A stretch of 64,000 nt of DNA from Codonopsis lanceolata (GCA_013146195.2 CM028381.1:92617671-92681670); one strand, 5' to 3'; shown: positions 10,870 to 21,542, counted from the first letter of the stretch. The notes: a model not told the origin generated them from the sequence alone. Numbers and translations: made by a program.

Positions 10870-11400
10870 ATATATGCAGAGTGTCGTTTTTACTATTAAC
10901 AGTGTCACTTTATAGTATAAAATGTGTCAATTTTAGCCTTAGAAGTATCACTTTGTATTTTTAATGAAAATTATAATTTTTCCCTACAAAAATATTACTT
11001 TTTGAACTTAAATGTGTCACTTTTAGTCTTAAATATGTTACTTTCACTTTGAAAAGTGACTCATTTTTTTATAAATAAAAATCATTACGTTTGACATCAA
11101 AGTGTTACTTTATAACATTAAAAGTGTCACTTTTTAGCATTGAAAATGTCACGTTTTAGTATTAAATGTGTCACTTTTGGCAGTTAATTTTAATGTGACA
11201 CTTTTTAGTATTAAGAGTGTCACTTTTTAGTATTAAGAGTGTCATTTTTTAGTATTAAGAGTGCCACTTTGTATTTTAATGAGAATTATAATAAATTTCC
11301 CTTTATAGTGTTTCTTTCAACCTTAAAATGTGTCACTTTTGTCTTTTAAATGTGTTACGTTTGGCTTTAAATGTGTCATTTAACATTTCGTTAAACTTCA
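10870..11400. repeat. degenerate GTGTCACTTTTTAGTATTAA repeat
   Basis: The motif GTGTCACTTT (and variants GTGTTAC, GTGCCAC, GTGTCAT) recurs more than fifteen times. The clearest tandem part is at 11207-11270, where AGTATTAAGA starts at 11207, 11229 and 11251, a 22-bp period. The rest is irregular and interspersed with AT-rich DNA. Confidence 0.75.
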
Positions 11401-12935
11401 TTAGGATCCGTCAAGTATCACAGGGCAATTGATGCTAAAGGATTGCAAACGGAGCTGACAAAGGATTAAACTGTAAGGGGTGGGAAACATAAGAATTTCG
11501 GCGGCAAACCTTGAAAGTACAGAGGCACCGGAGCAAAATGACACATCTCACCAATAAAACTTAAAAGCACCACTAAGGGGTTTTGAACCGAAGACCAACG
11601 CACTAATTTTGGAACTTAAATTGTTTCACTAGGAACAAACTCAACTAATCCATTTTTGTTATTTTTTATAACATATTATTTATTTATTATGACCCGTGAA
11701 TTTTTAAATGGGGCTTCATCTTACATATTTCGGATCCGTAAGGTCGTCCTATACAAGTCTTTGCCTTCATGTTATTATTAGATAGAGTGATCTTAAACGT
11801 AACACTCAAATTCCTAAACGTAACACCATTTAATGCATAAAATGAGCTAAGTACCCCTTTTTAACATTTAATAGATACTCACTTGCAGTATACACATGCG
11901 AATGTTTTATAAAACATCTACTACACACTAGCGGATGTTTTGTCCGAAATAAAAAAAATGTAAATAAATGGTTTTTTGTTCGTAATTGAAAAGAAAAAAT
12001 AAATTGAATCAAAATCAATCTAATTTATATGCGATAACATGTCTTAAATGAAAATCGAAGCACGTAATTAAAATTATGTGAAGGGAGAGGGTAGTATAGT
12101 TTAAATGTAGAGAATGATAATGAAATAATTTATCTCTTAAATGATGTTACGTTCAGAGATTTAGGAATTAGGTGTTTCGTTAAAGTATTCTGTTAGTGGA
12201 GTATAATACTTTCACATCGTCAACAAGATGTCTAGTGACGGTCCAAGCCAATAATTTGTCCATCATTACACGCAAGGGATCCACAAACCCGGTTTTGTAA
12301 TGGCATTCGTTTTAGGATTTCACGTTGAATGCCCTTCCTTCATTAACAGATGATTTCAGGTCCTCCTTCTTTCAATTTGTGCAAGATAGGATAAATTAAT
12401 TACCTAATTAAGAAGACACTTTTTGAGGCAATTTGGAAGAGATCACTGTACGAGTCATTTTGTAAAAGATGACACTACGTTTAAAGAATTAGATATGTAC
12501 ACACGGTTTAAGGTTTACTATTCAAACCATTCCAAAATCGAACCGGAACCATTTTTCAAGTGAATTGAAACCGAAGGTTTATCGGTTTAATAGAGATTCA
12601 AGTATTTTTTATTTACTTTTTTTTTTTTTTGTCTCGGACTAGGGGATCCCTTGAAATCTAAAAGAGACATTTGTCTCTCTGATTTAGCTCCTTTTTAAAA
12701 AGAGGGAAGACTCCTAATCTACTTAATCCTAAGCTTCAAGATAAAAGTATGGAGCATGCACCTGTGGGTTTAAGAAACCTATTGCAGTTATTCAAATTAT
12801 TTGTACAAATGCAGTGACACATATACCATATTTCCTTTGATCAAAAAAAAAAAAAAAAAATTCCAGCAGTTTCCCCTTCTGATGATTTTCATTTATTAAT
12901 CTGAGTGTCTGGTGATAAAAGGTCTTAGTGGTGGT
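11401..12935. other. no gene seen
   Basis: AT-rich, with a poly-A run at 12843-12860 and a poly-T run at 12618-12631. Short open frames have no recognisable motif. Confidence 0.5.
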
Positions 12936-13562
12936 GGTCCAGCCATTTAGCTTCACCATGGGTTTTCAACTTCCCATGGATGGCAGTTATGAGGTCTGGT
13001 GATTGTTGGCAGTCCTTATGAGGAGTTTGACTTTTGAATGCAAAAGGGCAGAAGCAAGAATGTTGGAACAGCATGCGAGTCCAGGTAGGTGGAATAGAAC
13101 ACAGGCTACAGGTTTAGTAAGATATCTGCTTCACAAATGGAGTGTGGAGCAGGTATTACGACTATGTATCTTCATTATCAATCATAAATCAATTTTTGGG
13201 TTCTCAATTTGTAAATTCCTTGAAATTAATGAATTTTGATCATTTTAAAGAAATCCAAATATTTACAGATCTAATTAATGAAACATAGTTGAGCGTGCTC
13301 CTATCATATGATGATGCTAGTCGAGTTTCAGGTCAGCCTCTAACAAGCTATTGCTCAACTGGATCCGCGTCTCATTATCATGGAAAATGGACCCTTATGT
13401 CTACTCCCTAACCACCAAAATCTCAAGTCAATAAAGCCATGAAATAAACTCTGATACTGACTACAGAAGCAGTAAGTTTAAGTTCAACAATAATCCGGAA
13501 AGGCAAACTTACCAGGAATAATTCTGCCAGCAAACCTTTCACAAACTTTGTACAAGGGAAAC
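12936..13562. repeat. segmental duplicate, copy 1 (two homologous blocks)
   Basis: Block 1 (12936-13102) and block 2 (13451-13562) are nearly identical to 16881-17050 and 17391-17493. Block 1 includes CCAGCCATTTAGCTTCACCA and GAGGAGTTTGACTTTTGAAT; block 2 includes CAGTAAGTTTAAGTTCAACA. The roughly 340-bp sequences between the blocks are not similar in the two copies. Block 2 overlaps an exon-like segment on the minus strand. Confidence 0.9.
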
Positions 13563-13681
13563 AACATCTGATACACATAATCCTGGCCTTCATCCTCACC
13601 AACAGGCTTTGGGACTTTATGTTGTTCAAGAAATTTATTTTCTTTGATCAGTAATTTAAAGCTATCAAAGACAATTTTCAT
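13513..13681 (-). pseudogene. isolated exon of an unrecognised host gene
   Basis: On the minus strand a 169-bp open segment is bounded by TTTGTGCAG before ATGAAAATTG and by GTAAGT after its end, which are good plant splice acceptor and donor signals. It encodes about 56 residues including DSFKLLIKEN, KVPKPVGEDEGQDY and LFPLYKVCERFAGRI. Codon use and composition look like real protein, unlike the neighbouring AT-rich DNA. I do not recognise the family. The 3' half of the exon and the downstream intron start are duplicated at 17391-17493. A GTAAGT donor conserved in both copies supports the exon reading. Whether it still belongs to a gene, or is a captured or duplicated fragment, cannot be told from the window. 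Confidence 0.5.
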
Positions 13682-13799
13682 CTGCACAAAGTTCATCCAT
13701 AATCAGTACTACATTGAGAGAATGTAGTTTTATGATTATCAAATTTGAAGGATATATCTATACATATATCATTCAAGTTTGTTATCTACAAGTAATCAT

Positions 13800-14243
13800 G
13801 AGTTACCTCGTGCGAACTTGAATTTTGAGCGAAGCGTAAGACTTTCTGCTTGAGCTACGATCTTCGTATGTCACGATCAAGAATTCTACAAGTCTCTCTC
13901 GCCGGATTGATATCACGTAGTACGAATATCAACTCTAGTTCACACCGCAAATCCAAGCCTCTTGATGGTTAGGCTAGAGGGAGTATTTGGTGAGATAGTG
14001 TTTCGAGAGAGAGAGGAAGGGGGTGGTTACTCTTAGACGTCTTCTTAGGCGTGTAATAACTTTAGGATTTTATCCTTTTAGTTGTCCTATTTATATTATT
14101 GTACAAGAAACCCTATTTCTTGTAGGTTAAGTTAAGTCAATCCCGAACCCCTTCAGATTAGGAAACTAATTAACCTTTAATAATATAAATATATTACATG
14201 TGAGCGGAAGTAAATAATTTGGCCACAAGCCCAATTACTAACA
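13800..14243 (-). mobile_element. Ty1/copia-type LTR, minus strand
   Basis: Read on the minus strand it starts TGTTAGTAATTGGGCTTGTG at 14243 and is preceded by a purine-rich tract (GCGAGTGAGAGA), as expected for a 3' LTR. A TATA box (TATAAATAG on the minus strand, near 14089-14097) sits about 150 bp from the start. The far end near 13800 is not certain because no clear CA terminus or target duplication was identified. Confidence 0.6.
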
Positions 14244-14817
14244 TCTCTCACTCGCACACATGTACTCGCCTCTCTTACCACATCGTATCATCAAAACTCG
14301 TTAAACACTACCTCTTCATACTTGGAAGTGAAGCGTACGACATGACGAGAAAGATAAAGGGTGGAGCGCTATACCAAATCACCATCTGACGAGCAAAGAA
14401 CGTCCTCGTTAGAAAACAAAACTCGTCTATACCACAGACTGTATATACACATCAATTTAAGCATCCTCAATCCCTCAAGAGCGGTGCTTAAACCTTAACA
14501 TATTTGTGTATCAAGATCAATCTTTTGAACCGCATATTCGATATGATCGCCATGGCATTGAAACACAAAAATAGAGATGCATATCATACTATCTTCCTTA
14601 GACACTCATATCAATCACTTTTGATTAACTGATTTCCCAACAATGCACCGTAGGACTGTATGTGCATAGCTCATTAGTCGGCATGCCAAAGTAGCATCAT
14701 CACATAGGGTATAATCGTGACCTGGATTTGATCACTAGAACTCACACAGTGATGAAGCATGAATCATTCAATCATTTTCTTAAGTCGCATTATAGTCACA
14801 TACAGTATGTATGCACC
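14244..14817 (-). other. probable 3' non-coding interior of the minus-strand copia element
   Basis: The stretch lies just internal to the LTR at 13800-14243, on the polypurine-tract side, and has no open frame worth noting. Its CTC-rich start resembles the 3' untranslated interior of plant copia elements. No pol motif is visible. Confidence 0.4.
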
Positions 14818-15190
14818 AACGAGCTCTAGCTCAACTGGTACTGCTCACTTCTCCTAACGGAGAGGTTGGGTGTTCAAGTCTCACTAGAGACACCCTGGAC
14901 TTTACAACTCTCAGTAGAGAGGTCGGGTGTTCAAGCCTCTTCAGAGGCATCGTTGTTGTTAAAGTCTTATCCAAAGGCCCCATTTAGCTACTCACTTATC
15001 TTAACGGAGAGGTTGAGCGTTCAAGCCCTACCAGAGACACCCTGGAACTTAACTACTCTCAATCGAGAGGTCGGGTGTTCAAAGTCCCACCAGAAGCACC
15101 ATTTGTTCGAGCCACACCAAAGGCATCATATAAATATATATATAATTGTAGCCTTTCAAGGTATTAAAATAATTAAAAAAAATTAAAGGT
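14818..15190 (+). repeat. tRNA-related (SINE-like) repeat with tandem T-arm-like modules
   Basis: The start GAGCTCTAGCTCAACTGGTA resembles an RNA polymerase III box A, and GTTGGGTGTTCAAGTCTC 30 bases on resembles a box B/T-arm. The T-arm-like module GAGAGGTCGGGTGTTCAAG then recurs: about 14858, 14914, 15004 and 15064, with a degenerate one near 15105. Copies 1-2 and 3-4 form a duplicated pair with an offset of about 148 bp. The segment ends near (AT)n and poly-A sequence at 15127-15185. This could be a SINE that expanded internally; I cannot name the family. Confidence 0.45.
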
Positions 15191-15281
15191 TGGGGTACGG
15201 TCTATGTCCCCTCCAACCTTTTAAGAAAAAAAAATGTATGAAGTGTATGCTATGACGGAACTCCCACACGAAGTAGACATG

Positions 15282-16478
15282 TGTAGACACCCCAATTTCG
15301 TACCCCTATTATGTGACATGACATGTGATATCAAGACGTGTTAAAACTTAACAAATGTCAAGTTACAAGGTTTAAAAATGTAAAAGAAAAAGCAGGATAC
15401 ACAAAACAATGAAATGCAAGGGGACGACATGTCAAAAATAACCCCAAAAAGAGGCCCAAGCGCCACCCACATGTAAAGTAGGCACGGCGCCCAGACCCCC
15501 CATGGGTGGCCCCCAATAGTGCCTTGTGCACTGTAGCATTATGCCTCGGTACACTCTCTCAAGCGCGTGATACAAGTCGATGAACCACAGAAAGAAAATC
15601 AAAAATGCCAACAGAGTCCCCACTCCAAGCTATAAATAAGAGTGCCCGGCTTCAGTGAATTCATTCACCAAAGACTCCGCACACAGTTCACTTCATCTCA
15701 CAGTTAAAATATCGCTGAAAGTTTACGCAGTAAGCGAGAGAGAGTACCCCTCCTCCCAAAAAGCCTCAAAGCTCCGTCAAATCTCCTCCAAACTTAAAAC
15801 CAACCGGTCAAAGTGAGCCTTAGCTTTCCAGCTAGGATTCCACCCTATTTCCCCGGTCCAAAAATCCCAAAAAGAGCCGTTGCTCTGCCGAAATCAGAAA
15901 TCTACGGCCATCGGTTGCTGCTCGATTTCCGCTAGCGACAAGCAAACGGCGGCAAAAGCATGGCGATTGCTCCGCTGTTTTTCTGATTGCGAGCGACTTT
16001 CGGGCGATTCTGTGCACAATTTCCACAACAACAAAATACTCCCCTCTCCCGGAAGGATAGAGCGAGCACAACCTACGTTCTTAAAGGTAAGACTTTAAGA
16101 GTTCTTATAAAAAAAAGTGTTATTTTTAGCCGACCCGATGCAAAAAATATAAGCAGTTATGCTGCCCAGATTTCTATAGAAAATAACACTAAAAAGAGCT
16201 ATCATTATGACCAAATATTTGTAAATATATTTGTAATTACTGGAAGGAAGCGGCTGCAAATCTATAAATAATGTAGATATAAATATATTTGTTTAAATAT
16301 TTTATTTCATTTGGTAGATAAATATAATTAAAGCATATTTTAGCCAAAAACTATTTTTAAGACCGAAAGGGCGAGTTGGGTGTCTCACACCTTCCCACCT
16401 CGTAACTTAGCCTCCGAACCCCTTTTTTACAAACTCTGATTATTTTTTGTTTTTCTTTATTTCTGCTTAAAATAAAGA
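15282..16478 (+). mobile_element. Ogre/Tat-like Ty3/gypsy LTR, copy A
   Basis: Begins TGTAGACACCCCAATTTCG, the start typical of plant Ogre/Tat LTRs, and ends just before a tRNA-Arg-type primer binding site at 16479. A TATA box (TATAAATAAG) lies at 15631-15640, followed about 30 bases later by the likely RNA start. The conserved block ACCGAAAGGGCGAGTTGGGTG near 16360 and the CTCGTAACTTAGCCTCCGAA block recur in copies B, C and D. The length is about 1.2 kb. No gag or pol follows; the element is cut off after about 400 bp of leader. Confidence 0.8.
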
Positions 16479-16489
16479 TGGCGACTCTG
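16479..16489 (+). promoter_or_regulatory. primer binding site, tRNA-Arg type
   Basis: TGGCGACTCTG is complementary to the 3' end of plant tRNA-Arg (...GAGUCGCCA), the primer known for Ogre-type elements. The same site follows LTR copies B and C. Confidence 0.75.
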
Positions 16490-16880
16490 TTACAACATTT
16501 TGGATTACAGTGAGGCACGCAACATCTTTTTTTTAGACATTTCCATTTTCCCCTAAATAAGGGACGATGGGAATGAAAAGGGTGATGCACTTTTTGTATC
16601 TTGTTTTCCTCTAAACAAGGGAGGATGAGCTATGGAAAACCCAAAACACACATAGTAATCCAGAATGTACATCAGTCCATAGTGAAGCATGGCGTGTTCC
16701 TACACGCCTTCACAATTTTATTTATTTTTTTTTGCATTTTTCCGTTTTCCCCTAAATAGAGACGATGGGAAGGAAAAGGGTAATGCATTTTCCGTATCTT
16801 GTTTTCCCCTAAACAAAGGAGGATAAGATACGAAAAAAAATCCAAAGCTCTCATAATGGACTTAACCACACTCAGGTGAT
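16490..16880 (+). repeat. Ogre-like leader with 199-bp tandem duplication
   Basis: TTTTCCCCTAAATA starts at about 16546 and again at 16745, each followed by GACGATGGGAA, AAAAGGGT, GTATCTTG and CTAAACAA-GGAGGA. The same pattern with a roughly 185-bp period is in the leader of copy C (49015-49498, reverse strand). It is non-coding sequence between primer site and gag. Confidence 0.75.
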
Positions 16881-17493
16881 GGTCCAGCCATTTAGCTTCA
16901 CCATAGGTTTTCAACTTCCCATTGATGGCAGTTATGAGGTCTGGTGATTAATTGTTGGCAGTCCTTATGAGGAGTTTGACTTTTGAATGCAAAAGGGCAG
17001 AAGCAAGAATGTTGGAACATCATACGAGTCCAGGTTGGTGGAATAGAAAGCAGTTAAGCCAATAATATAAGAATAAACTAATTTTGGAGGAACTCTATCA
17101 GGTATTCAGAACAGTTCTATAACTGTAAGTTTCTATCTAGTTTTAGCTTGTCATGTCTTTGGTAAGCCGTATGTCTTGAATGTTGTACGGCGGCCGGCCC
17201 TGGGGGGTCGGCAAGAGGGGCTACCACCATGGGCCCCTAATTTTTAGGGCCCCAAATGTTTGGGTACTACTTTATATTTAGTATATATATTATAGTGTTA
17301 AATATATTTATAATTGATTGGTTTTACCCAGTGGTTATGATGTACATGATTTAATCCTAGGTTGTCATTTATTTTAGTCTCTGATACTGACTACAGAAGC
17401 AGTAAGTTTAAGTTCAACAATAATCCGGAAAGGCAAAACTTACCAGGAATAATTCTGCCAGCAAATCTTTCACAAACTTTGTACGAGGGAAAC
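16881..17493. repeat. segmental duplicate, copy 2
   Basis: Homologous to 12936-13562 in two blocks, 16881-17050 and 17391-17493. Homology stops exactly at 17493, where a copia LTR beginning TGTTAAC starts, so the retrotransposon inserted into this copy. The exon seen in copy 1 is therefore interrupted here after its first 20 or so C-terminal codons (minus-strand sense). Confidence 0.85.
17185..17260 (+). mobile_element. hAT-like transposon end (tentative)
   Basis: The GC-rich run GGCCGGCCCTGGGGGGTCGG followed by GGGGCTACCACCATGGGCCC resembles the CAGGGCCGGCCC-type terminal inverted repeats of hAT elements. No opposite end or 8-bp target duplication was located. Confidence 0.3.
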
Positions 17494-17858
17494 TGTTAAC
17501 TATGAAGGTAAAACCAAGAAGAAACTGAATAACATCAAGACTGAATTGCATAAGGGGATTCAGATCAAGGCAAAGTTTGGAGAAGCAAGTTCAAAGTGGA
17601 AGAAATTCAAGGAAGCAAGCTGATTTAGAAAGCTTCAGCACACGGATGTGATTCTCAAACGGAAAAAGTGTCAGTGAAAATATTCGATTGACGAGTTGAA
17701 TCGGTTAGTTGTTATATTGGATTGTTAATCCTTTTCCTTATGTTATTACGCTAGCGACCTTAGGTATATATAAATATAGGCAACATGTATCTCAATTAAT
17801 GAATAGAGAAGCAATAAACAATTTAGTCCCAATTACACATATTTCACATCTCTTTTCA
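17494..17858 (+). mobile_element. 5' LTR of a degenerate copia element
   Basis: Starts TGTTAAC exactly where the exon duplicate is broken, and ends CTCTTTTCA directly before a tRNA-Met-type primer site. TATATATAAATATA at about 17765-17778 is a likely TATA box. At 365 bp it is in the usual size range for this copia group. The 3' LTR is not in the window (assembly gap at 20926). Confidence 0.75.
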
Positions 17859-17870
17859 TGGTATCGAGCC
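17859..17870 (+). promoter_or_regulatory. primer binding site, degenerate tRNA-Met type
   Basis: TGGTATCGAGCC differs from the canonical plant copia site TGGTATCAGAGC by a small deletion/substitution in the middle. Confidence 0.65.
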
Positions 17871-18006
17871 AAGAATCCCTTGGCACCGAACCCTTTCAAT
17901 CCTCTATCCAGTTCTTCACTTTTCTTCTAGGTCAAACATGGCGAAATACAAAGAGCCTCAATGATTCTAGTTCAAAGAATAAAGCAACAATGGAAATAGA
18001 CTCAAC

Positions 18007-18640
18007 ATGCATCCCTTGTATCTTCACAATAATGATGATCATCAGGTGATCTTGATTGCCACCAAACTAAGCGGAAGTGAGAACTACAATTCTTGGAAAA
18101 GATCCTTTGAGATAGCATTATCGACCAAGAACAAGCTTTCAATCATAGATGGCGGCTCACATTCTGAAAAGAATGATCCATTGTATTCACTGGGCAAGAT
18201 CAATGACATGGTGATTTCTTGGACCTTGATGTGGTCACGAAGAAATAAGCAACGACCTAAGGTATGTGGTTAATGCTCATTCGATCTGGAAAGAATTGGG
18301 AGAAAGGTTTGCTAATATTGATGGCCATAGAATTTTTCAATTGGAAAAGACTTGCCTGAGAATTGAGCAAGGTAGCAGCTGTTGAATTTTATTATCACAA
18401 GATGAAAGAAATTTGGGATGAAATTGCAGCCATGGATCCAACAACGACTGTAAATGTCCATGCAATTGTGGAGAAATCAAGAACCAAGATTCCAAAGAAC
18501 AAAGAAGACAATTAATGCGGTTCTTGATGGGACTCCATGAGAGTTTCATGAACATCGAGAGGTCAAATCCTTAGGATGAAACCTCTCCCTTCCATTGGAG
18601 AGGCCTATTACATGATCGAGCAAGAGAGAACCTGAGAGAC
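18007..18640 (+). pseudogene. copia gag, N-terminal and middle part (broken)
   Basis: The first frame (18007-18273) reads QVILIATKLSGSENYNSWKR, then an FEIALSTKNKLSIIDG box and a NDMVISWTLM box. This is the plant copia gag domain in which L-x-G-x-N-Y-x-x-W and the KNKL-x-F-I-DG box are hallmarks. The remainder continues through several frame changes, with LMRFLMGLHESF recognisable around 18510-18550. Stops and frameshifts mean no gag can be made from this copy. It follows the 5' LTR and primer site at 17494-17870 and precedes protease and integrase remnants. Confidence 0.85.
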
Positions 18641-18699
18641 AGGTTATATTCTGAAAGCAGGATTCATTGCCACCAACACTGCACAACCATCTCAAGCCA

Positions 18700-19180
18700 A
18701 TTCTGTCAAACCCTTTCCTGTTCCTTCCCAGACCAAGACAATCAATAACAAAACCCCATTCAAGAAAGGGATCTTTTGCAACTATTGCACTAGGGAGGGA
18801 CATACCAAGAGATACTCTGAGGCTTAAAGGGTTCCCATTAATCATCCAGGCAATCCTAATCATCACGCCCGCGAGGTCGAGCGGTCTAACAAAGACAACA
18901 AGGGAATGAAAGCAAGAATCAAACCAGCTGGAAATCAACCACATGCCGTCAAAAAATCATGCAAGTTCAAAACAATCAAATTAATACGAGAAAGCAAAGG
19001 CACAACTTCCGGCCGACCTCTGGAGATCTAAGGCAGGCGAATCATGTTACGAATCTTCAAAATCAAAGAGCGATCCGGAAGATCACGGCGACAATCAAAG
19101 CTGGACAAGGATTTATTGGGATGACAAATATGGCAGTACTTCAATCACGAAAATCACGAAACACCACTTCCACATAAGCT
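18700..19180 (+). pseudogene. copia gag zinc knuckle, broken
   Basis: Near 18770-18826 the frame reads IFCNYCTREGHTKRYSE. The expected CX2CX4HX4C zinc knuckle has its last cysteine replaced by serine (TCT), so zinc binding would be impaired. The segment up to 19180 corresponds to the linker before protease. It is scattered over more than one frame. Confidence 0.7.
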
Positions 19181-19640
19181 GGATTATTGACTGCAGGCTA
19201 CGGATCACATATGCATATCACTCATTTGTCATGCATGATGTCAAAACTCAATCACCCTATCACTCTATCCCTTCCTAATGGAACCGTGTTATTGTTAACC
19301 ATGTTGGAAAAGTATTCCTAAACCCTCAACTCACCCTTAATCATGTCATATACCAAATTTCAGATATAACCTTCTCTACATACCCAAACTCATTTCACGA
19401 GACCAAGCGCCATACTCGGATTAACAACACTCGGTGTATTTTCAGGACCCTCGGAAGATCAAGACTTTAGCCATTGGTAACCTCGGTGAAGGCCTCTACA
19501 TATTCAAGGCTGATCCTTCCCACACCAATCCTTTTGCATGAACTCTTCAAGAGATAAAGACATCAATTCTTGGCACAAAAGGCTTGGACCGACTCCTCTA
19601 CCACACTTAAAGGATTGTACATCTCCTTCCTTCTTGTAAA
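19180..19640 (+). pseudogene. copia protease remnant and pre-integrase segment
   Basis: AGLLTAGYGSHM at about 19180-19210 looks like a scrambled WIIDSGATDHM protease active-site region after frameshifts, so no intact catalytic D-S/T-G can be seen. SWHKRLGP near 19568-19592 followed by a conserved leucine/histidine stretch corresponds to the LWHxRLGH pre-integrase zinc region. Position between gag and integrase supports the reading. Confidence 0.55.
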
Positions 19641-19659
19641 AAGCGGAGATTCTATTAAA

Positions 19660-20090
19660 AGTTACTTTGTGTGATATATGCCTTGGCCAAGCAAACTCCC
19701 CTTTTAATGTTAGTTATCGGATCTAATAATTGTTTTGAGCTTATCCATTGTGACCTATGGGGACCATACGGGGAAAACCACTATGAATGGCTGCGGTATT
19801 TCCTTACCATTGTGGATGATTATTCCAGAGGTGTTTGGACTTTTCTTATGCCTAGCAAAACTCATGTCTTCACCTTTTGAAGCAGTTCAATGCCTATGTC
19901 ACAAACCACTTCAATACTACATTAAATTGCAGGGCGACCATGGAACAATTTTATAATTAGAAGTCATTCCTTTCCTTAGTAATTTGGGAATAAAACATGA
20001 GAGTTCATGTGTTGATACCCCTCAACAAAATGGAGTTGTTGAGAGAAAACACCAACACCTCCTTGATATGGCCGGGCAATAAGGTTTCAA
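19660..20090 (+). pseudogene. copia integrase core, broken
   Basis: The frame from 19671 to 19880 reads ELIHCDLWGPYG then FLTIVDDYSRGVWTFLM, which are the first catalytic aspartate region (HCDLWGP) and the VDDYSR box with the second. After a frame change, PQQNGVVERKHQHLLDMA at about 20020-20080 supplies the catalytic glutamate segment. All three D,D-E boxes can be recognised but in different frames, so the enzyme is dead. Confidence 0.9.
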
Positions 20091-20710
20091 TCTGGTCTTC
20101 CAATACACTTTTTGGGAATCTTGTCTTCTTCTTTGCCACTCATAATAAATAGACTTCCTACTCTGCCACCAATTTCAAGACACCACATGAGCTTCTTTTA
20201 AAACCACACCTTCATATGAACATTTGAGAATCATAGGATGCCTTTGTTTTGCCTCAACCCATCCCTCGACAAATTTGAACCTAGAGCTATTAAAAGCATC
20301 ACTTGGCTATCCTTGGACCAAAAGGCTACATACTTTACAACATGGAAACTAAAGGCATATTTGTAGCAGGCATGTTGTTTTCCATGAAGCTGTCTTCCCT
20401 TTCATCAAACTGAACAATCTAAAGCTGAGACACATGTTATTGATGTAAATTTGTCACATGATGACCAAAGCCAAGAGAACCAACTCTAATCCCATCAACC
20501 AAAGACAAGAAGAAGCTGCGAAACTTCTAATAACCCTCCTGCAAATCAGAATATTAGAACATCAACCAGGATTAAACAGCCTCCAGCCAAGTTTAAAGAC
20601 TATGTTCTGTCTAATGTCTATTGCAAACCATGTGCTAATTCTATTGCACATATACAAGAACTCCAAACTTATAACCAAGCCATTAAAGGCCTGGATGGAT
20701 TGAAGCCATA
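20090..20710 (+). pseudogene. copia pol linker between integrase and RT
   Basis: FKTPHELLLKPHLHMN near 20173-20222 matches the TPYELLxxKxPxYxHLRxFGC block that follows integrase in plant copia elements. CLCFASTHPS-like residues follow. Several frameshifts are present. The stretch then leads to the reverse transcriptase N-terminus at 20722. Confidence 0.7.
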
Positions 20711-20721
20711 AAAAGAAATCA

Positions 20722-20925
20722 TTGCTCTTGAGGTCAATGACACAGGATATTACAAGTTTGCCCCAAGGAAAAAGAGCTATTGGTTGCAAATGGATCTACA
20801 AGGCCAAATACAATTCTGATGGCAGTTTGGAAAGACTTAAAGCCAGACTTGTGGCAAAGGGATATAACCAGACTGAAGGAGTTGATTATTCAGAAACATA
20901 TGCACCTGTATGCAAAAATGGTCAC
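20722..20925 (+). pseudogene. copia reverse transcriptase, N-terminal fragment cut by the gap
   Basis: LPQGKRAIGCKWIYKAKYN followed by GSLERLKARLVAKGYNQTEG and DYSETYAPV is the conserved start of the copia reverse transcriptase (RVT_2) domain. The frame runs into the N gap at 20926, so the catalytic YVDD region is missing. What follows the gap is an unrelated element on the other strand. Confidence 0.9.
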
Positions 20926-21025
20926 NNNNNNNNNNNNNNNNNNNNNNNNNNNNNNNNNNNNNNNNNNNNNNNNNNNNNNNNNNNNNNNNNNNNNNNNNNN
21001 NNNNNNNNNNNNNNNNNNNNNNNNN
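20926..21025. other. assembly gap, 100 N
   Basis: Exactly 100 N, the conventional placeholder for a join of unknown size. A plus-strand copia element lies to the left and a minus-strand Athila-like element to the right. Confidence 0.99.
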
Positions 21026-21089
21026 TAAATTAGTTTCTCAGAAGCATCTTTTTAGGGACAGATGTAAGGTTTTCTAAATGATGATCAAA

Positions 21090-21542
21090 AGAATTTCAGC
21101 TGAAAAATCATCCATGAAAACTTCTACGCATCTTTCAACTAAATAGAAAATATAGATATCATGCATCTTTGAAAAGTAGCGGTGCATTACACAACCCAAA
21201 AGGCATTCTCCTAAAAGCAAAAGTACCAAAGGGACATGTAAATGTTGTTTTCTCTTGGTCTTCAGTGCAACAGGGATCGATTATATCGAAAAACCATCAA
21301 GAAAACAATAATATTCATGACACTAATCTTTCAAGAATTTGGTCAATAAATGGTAAAGGAAAGTGGTCTTTCCTAGTTGCCGCATTTAATTTACGCAAAT
21401 CGATACACATTCTATAACCGGTTATAGTCCTTGTAGGGACTAATTCATCTTTATCATTTTTAACAACGTAATTCGACTTTTTAGGAACTACTTGAACAGG
21501 ACTAACCCATTTACTATCGATATAGGGTAAATTATACCGCAT
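21090..21542 (-). pseudogene. Athila-like Ty3/gypsy reverse transcriptase fragment
   Basis: The minus-strand frame at 21542-21315 contains SKWVSPVQVVPKKS, TRTITGYRMCIDLRKLNA and RKDHFPLPFIDQILERL, the signature N-terminal RT blocks of Athila elements. In other frames the segment toward 21090 supplies NAPATFQRCM and a VFMDDFS box, the catalytic F-x-DD variant typical of this lineage. A deletion removes part of the finger-palm region between the two blocks. The domain is interrupted by frameshifts and the rest of pol is lost at the gap. Confidence 0.9.

Noticed and set aside
12936..13240. 78-codon plus-strand protein at 13003-13239
   Set aside because: The duplicated copy at 16.9-17.05 kb does not keep this frame after the block end, so there is no sign of coding on that strand.
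14818..15190. Functional tRNA gene
   Set aside because: Box A-like and box B-like parts are present, but no acceptor stem pairing or anticodon arm could be formed around them.
15832..16271. Host gene in the GC-richer part of LTR copy A
   Set aside because: The frames on both strands lie inside an Ogre-like LTR (U5/R region) and the homologous parts of copies B and C do not keep them.
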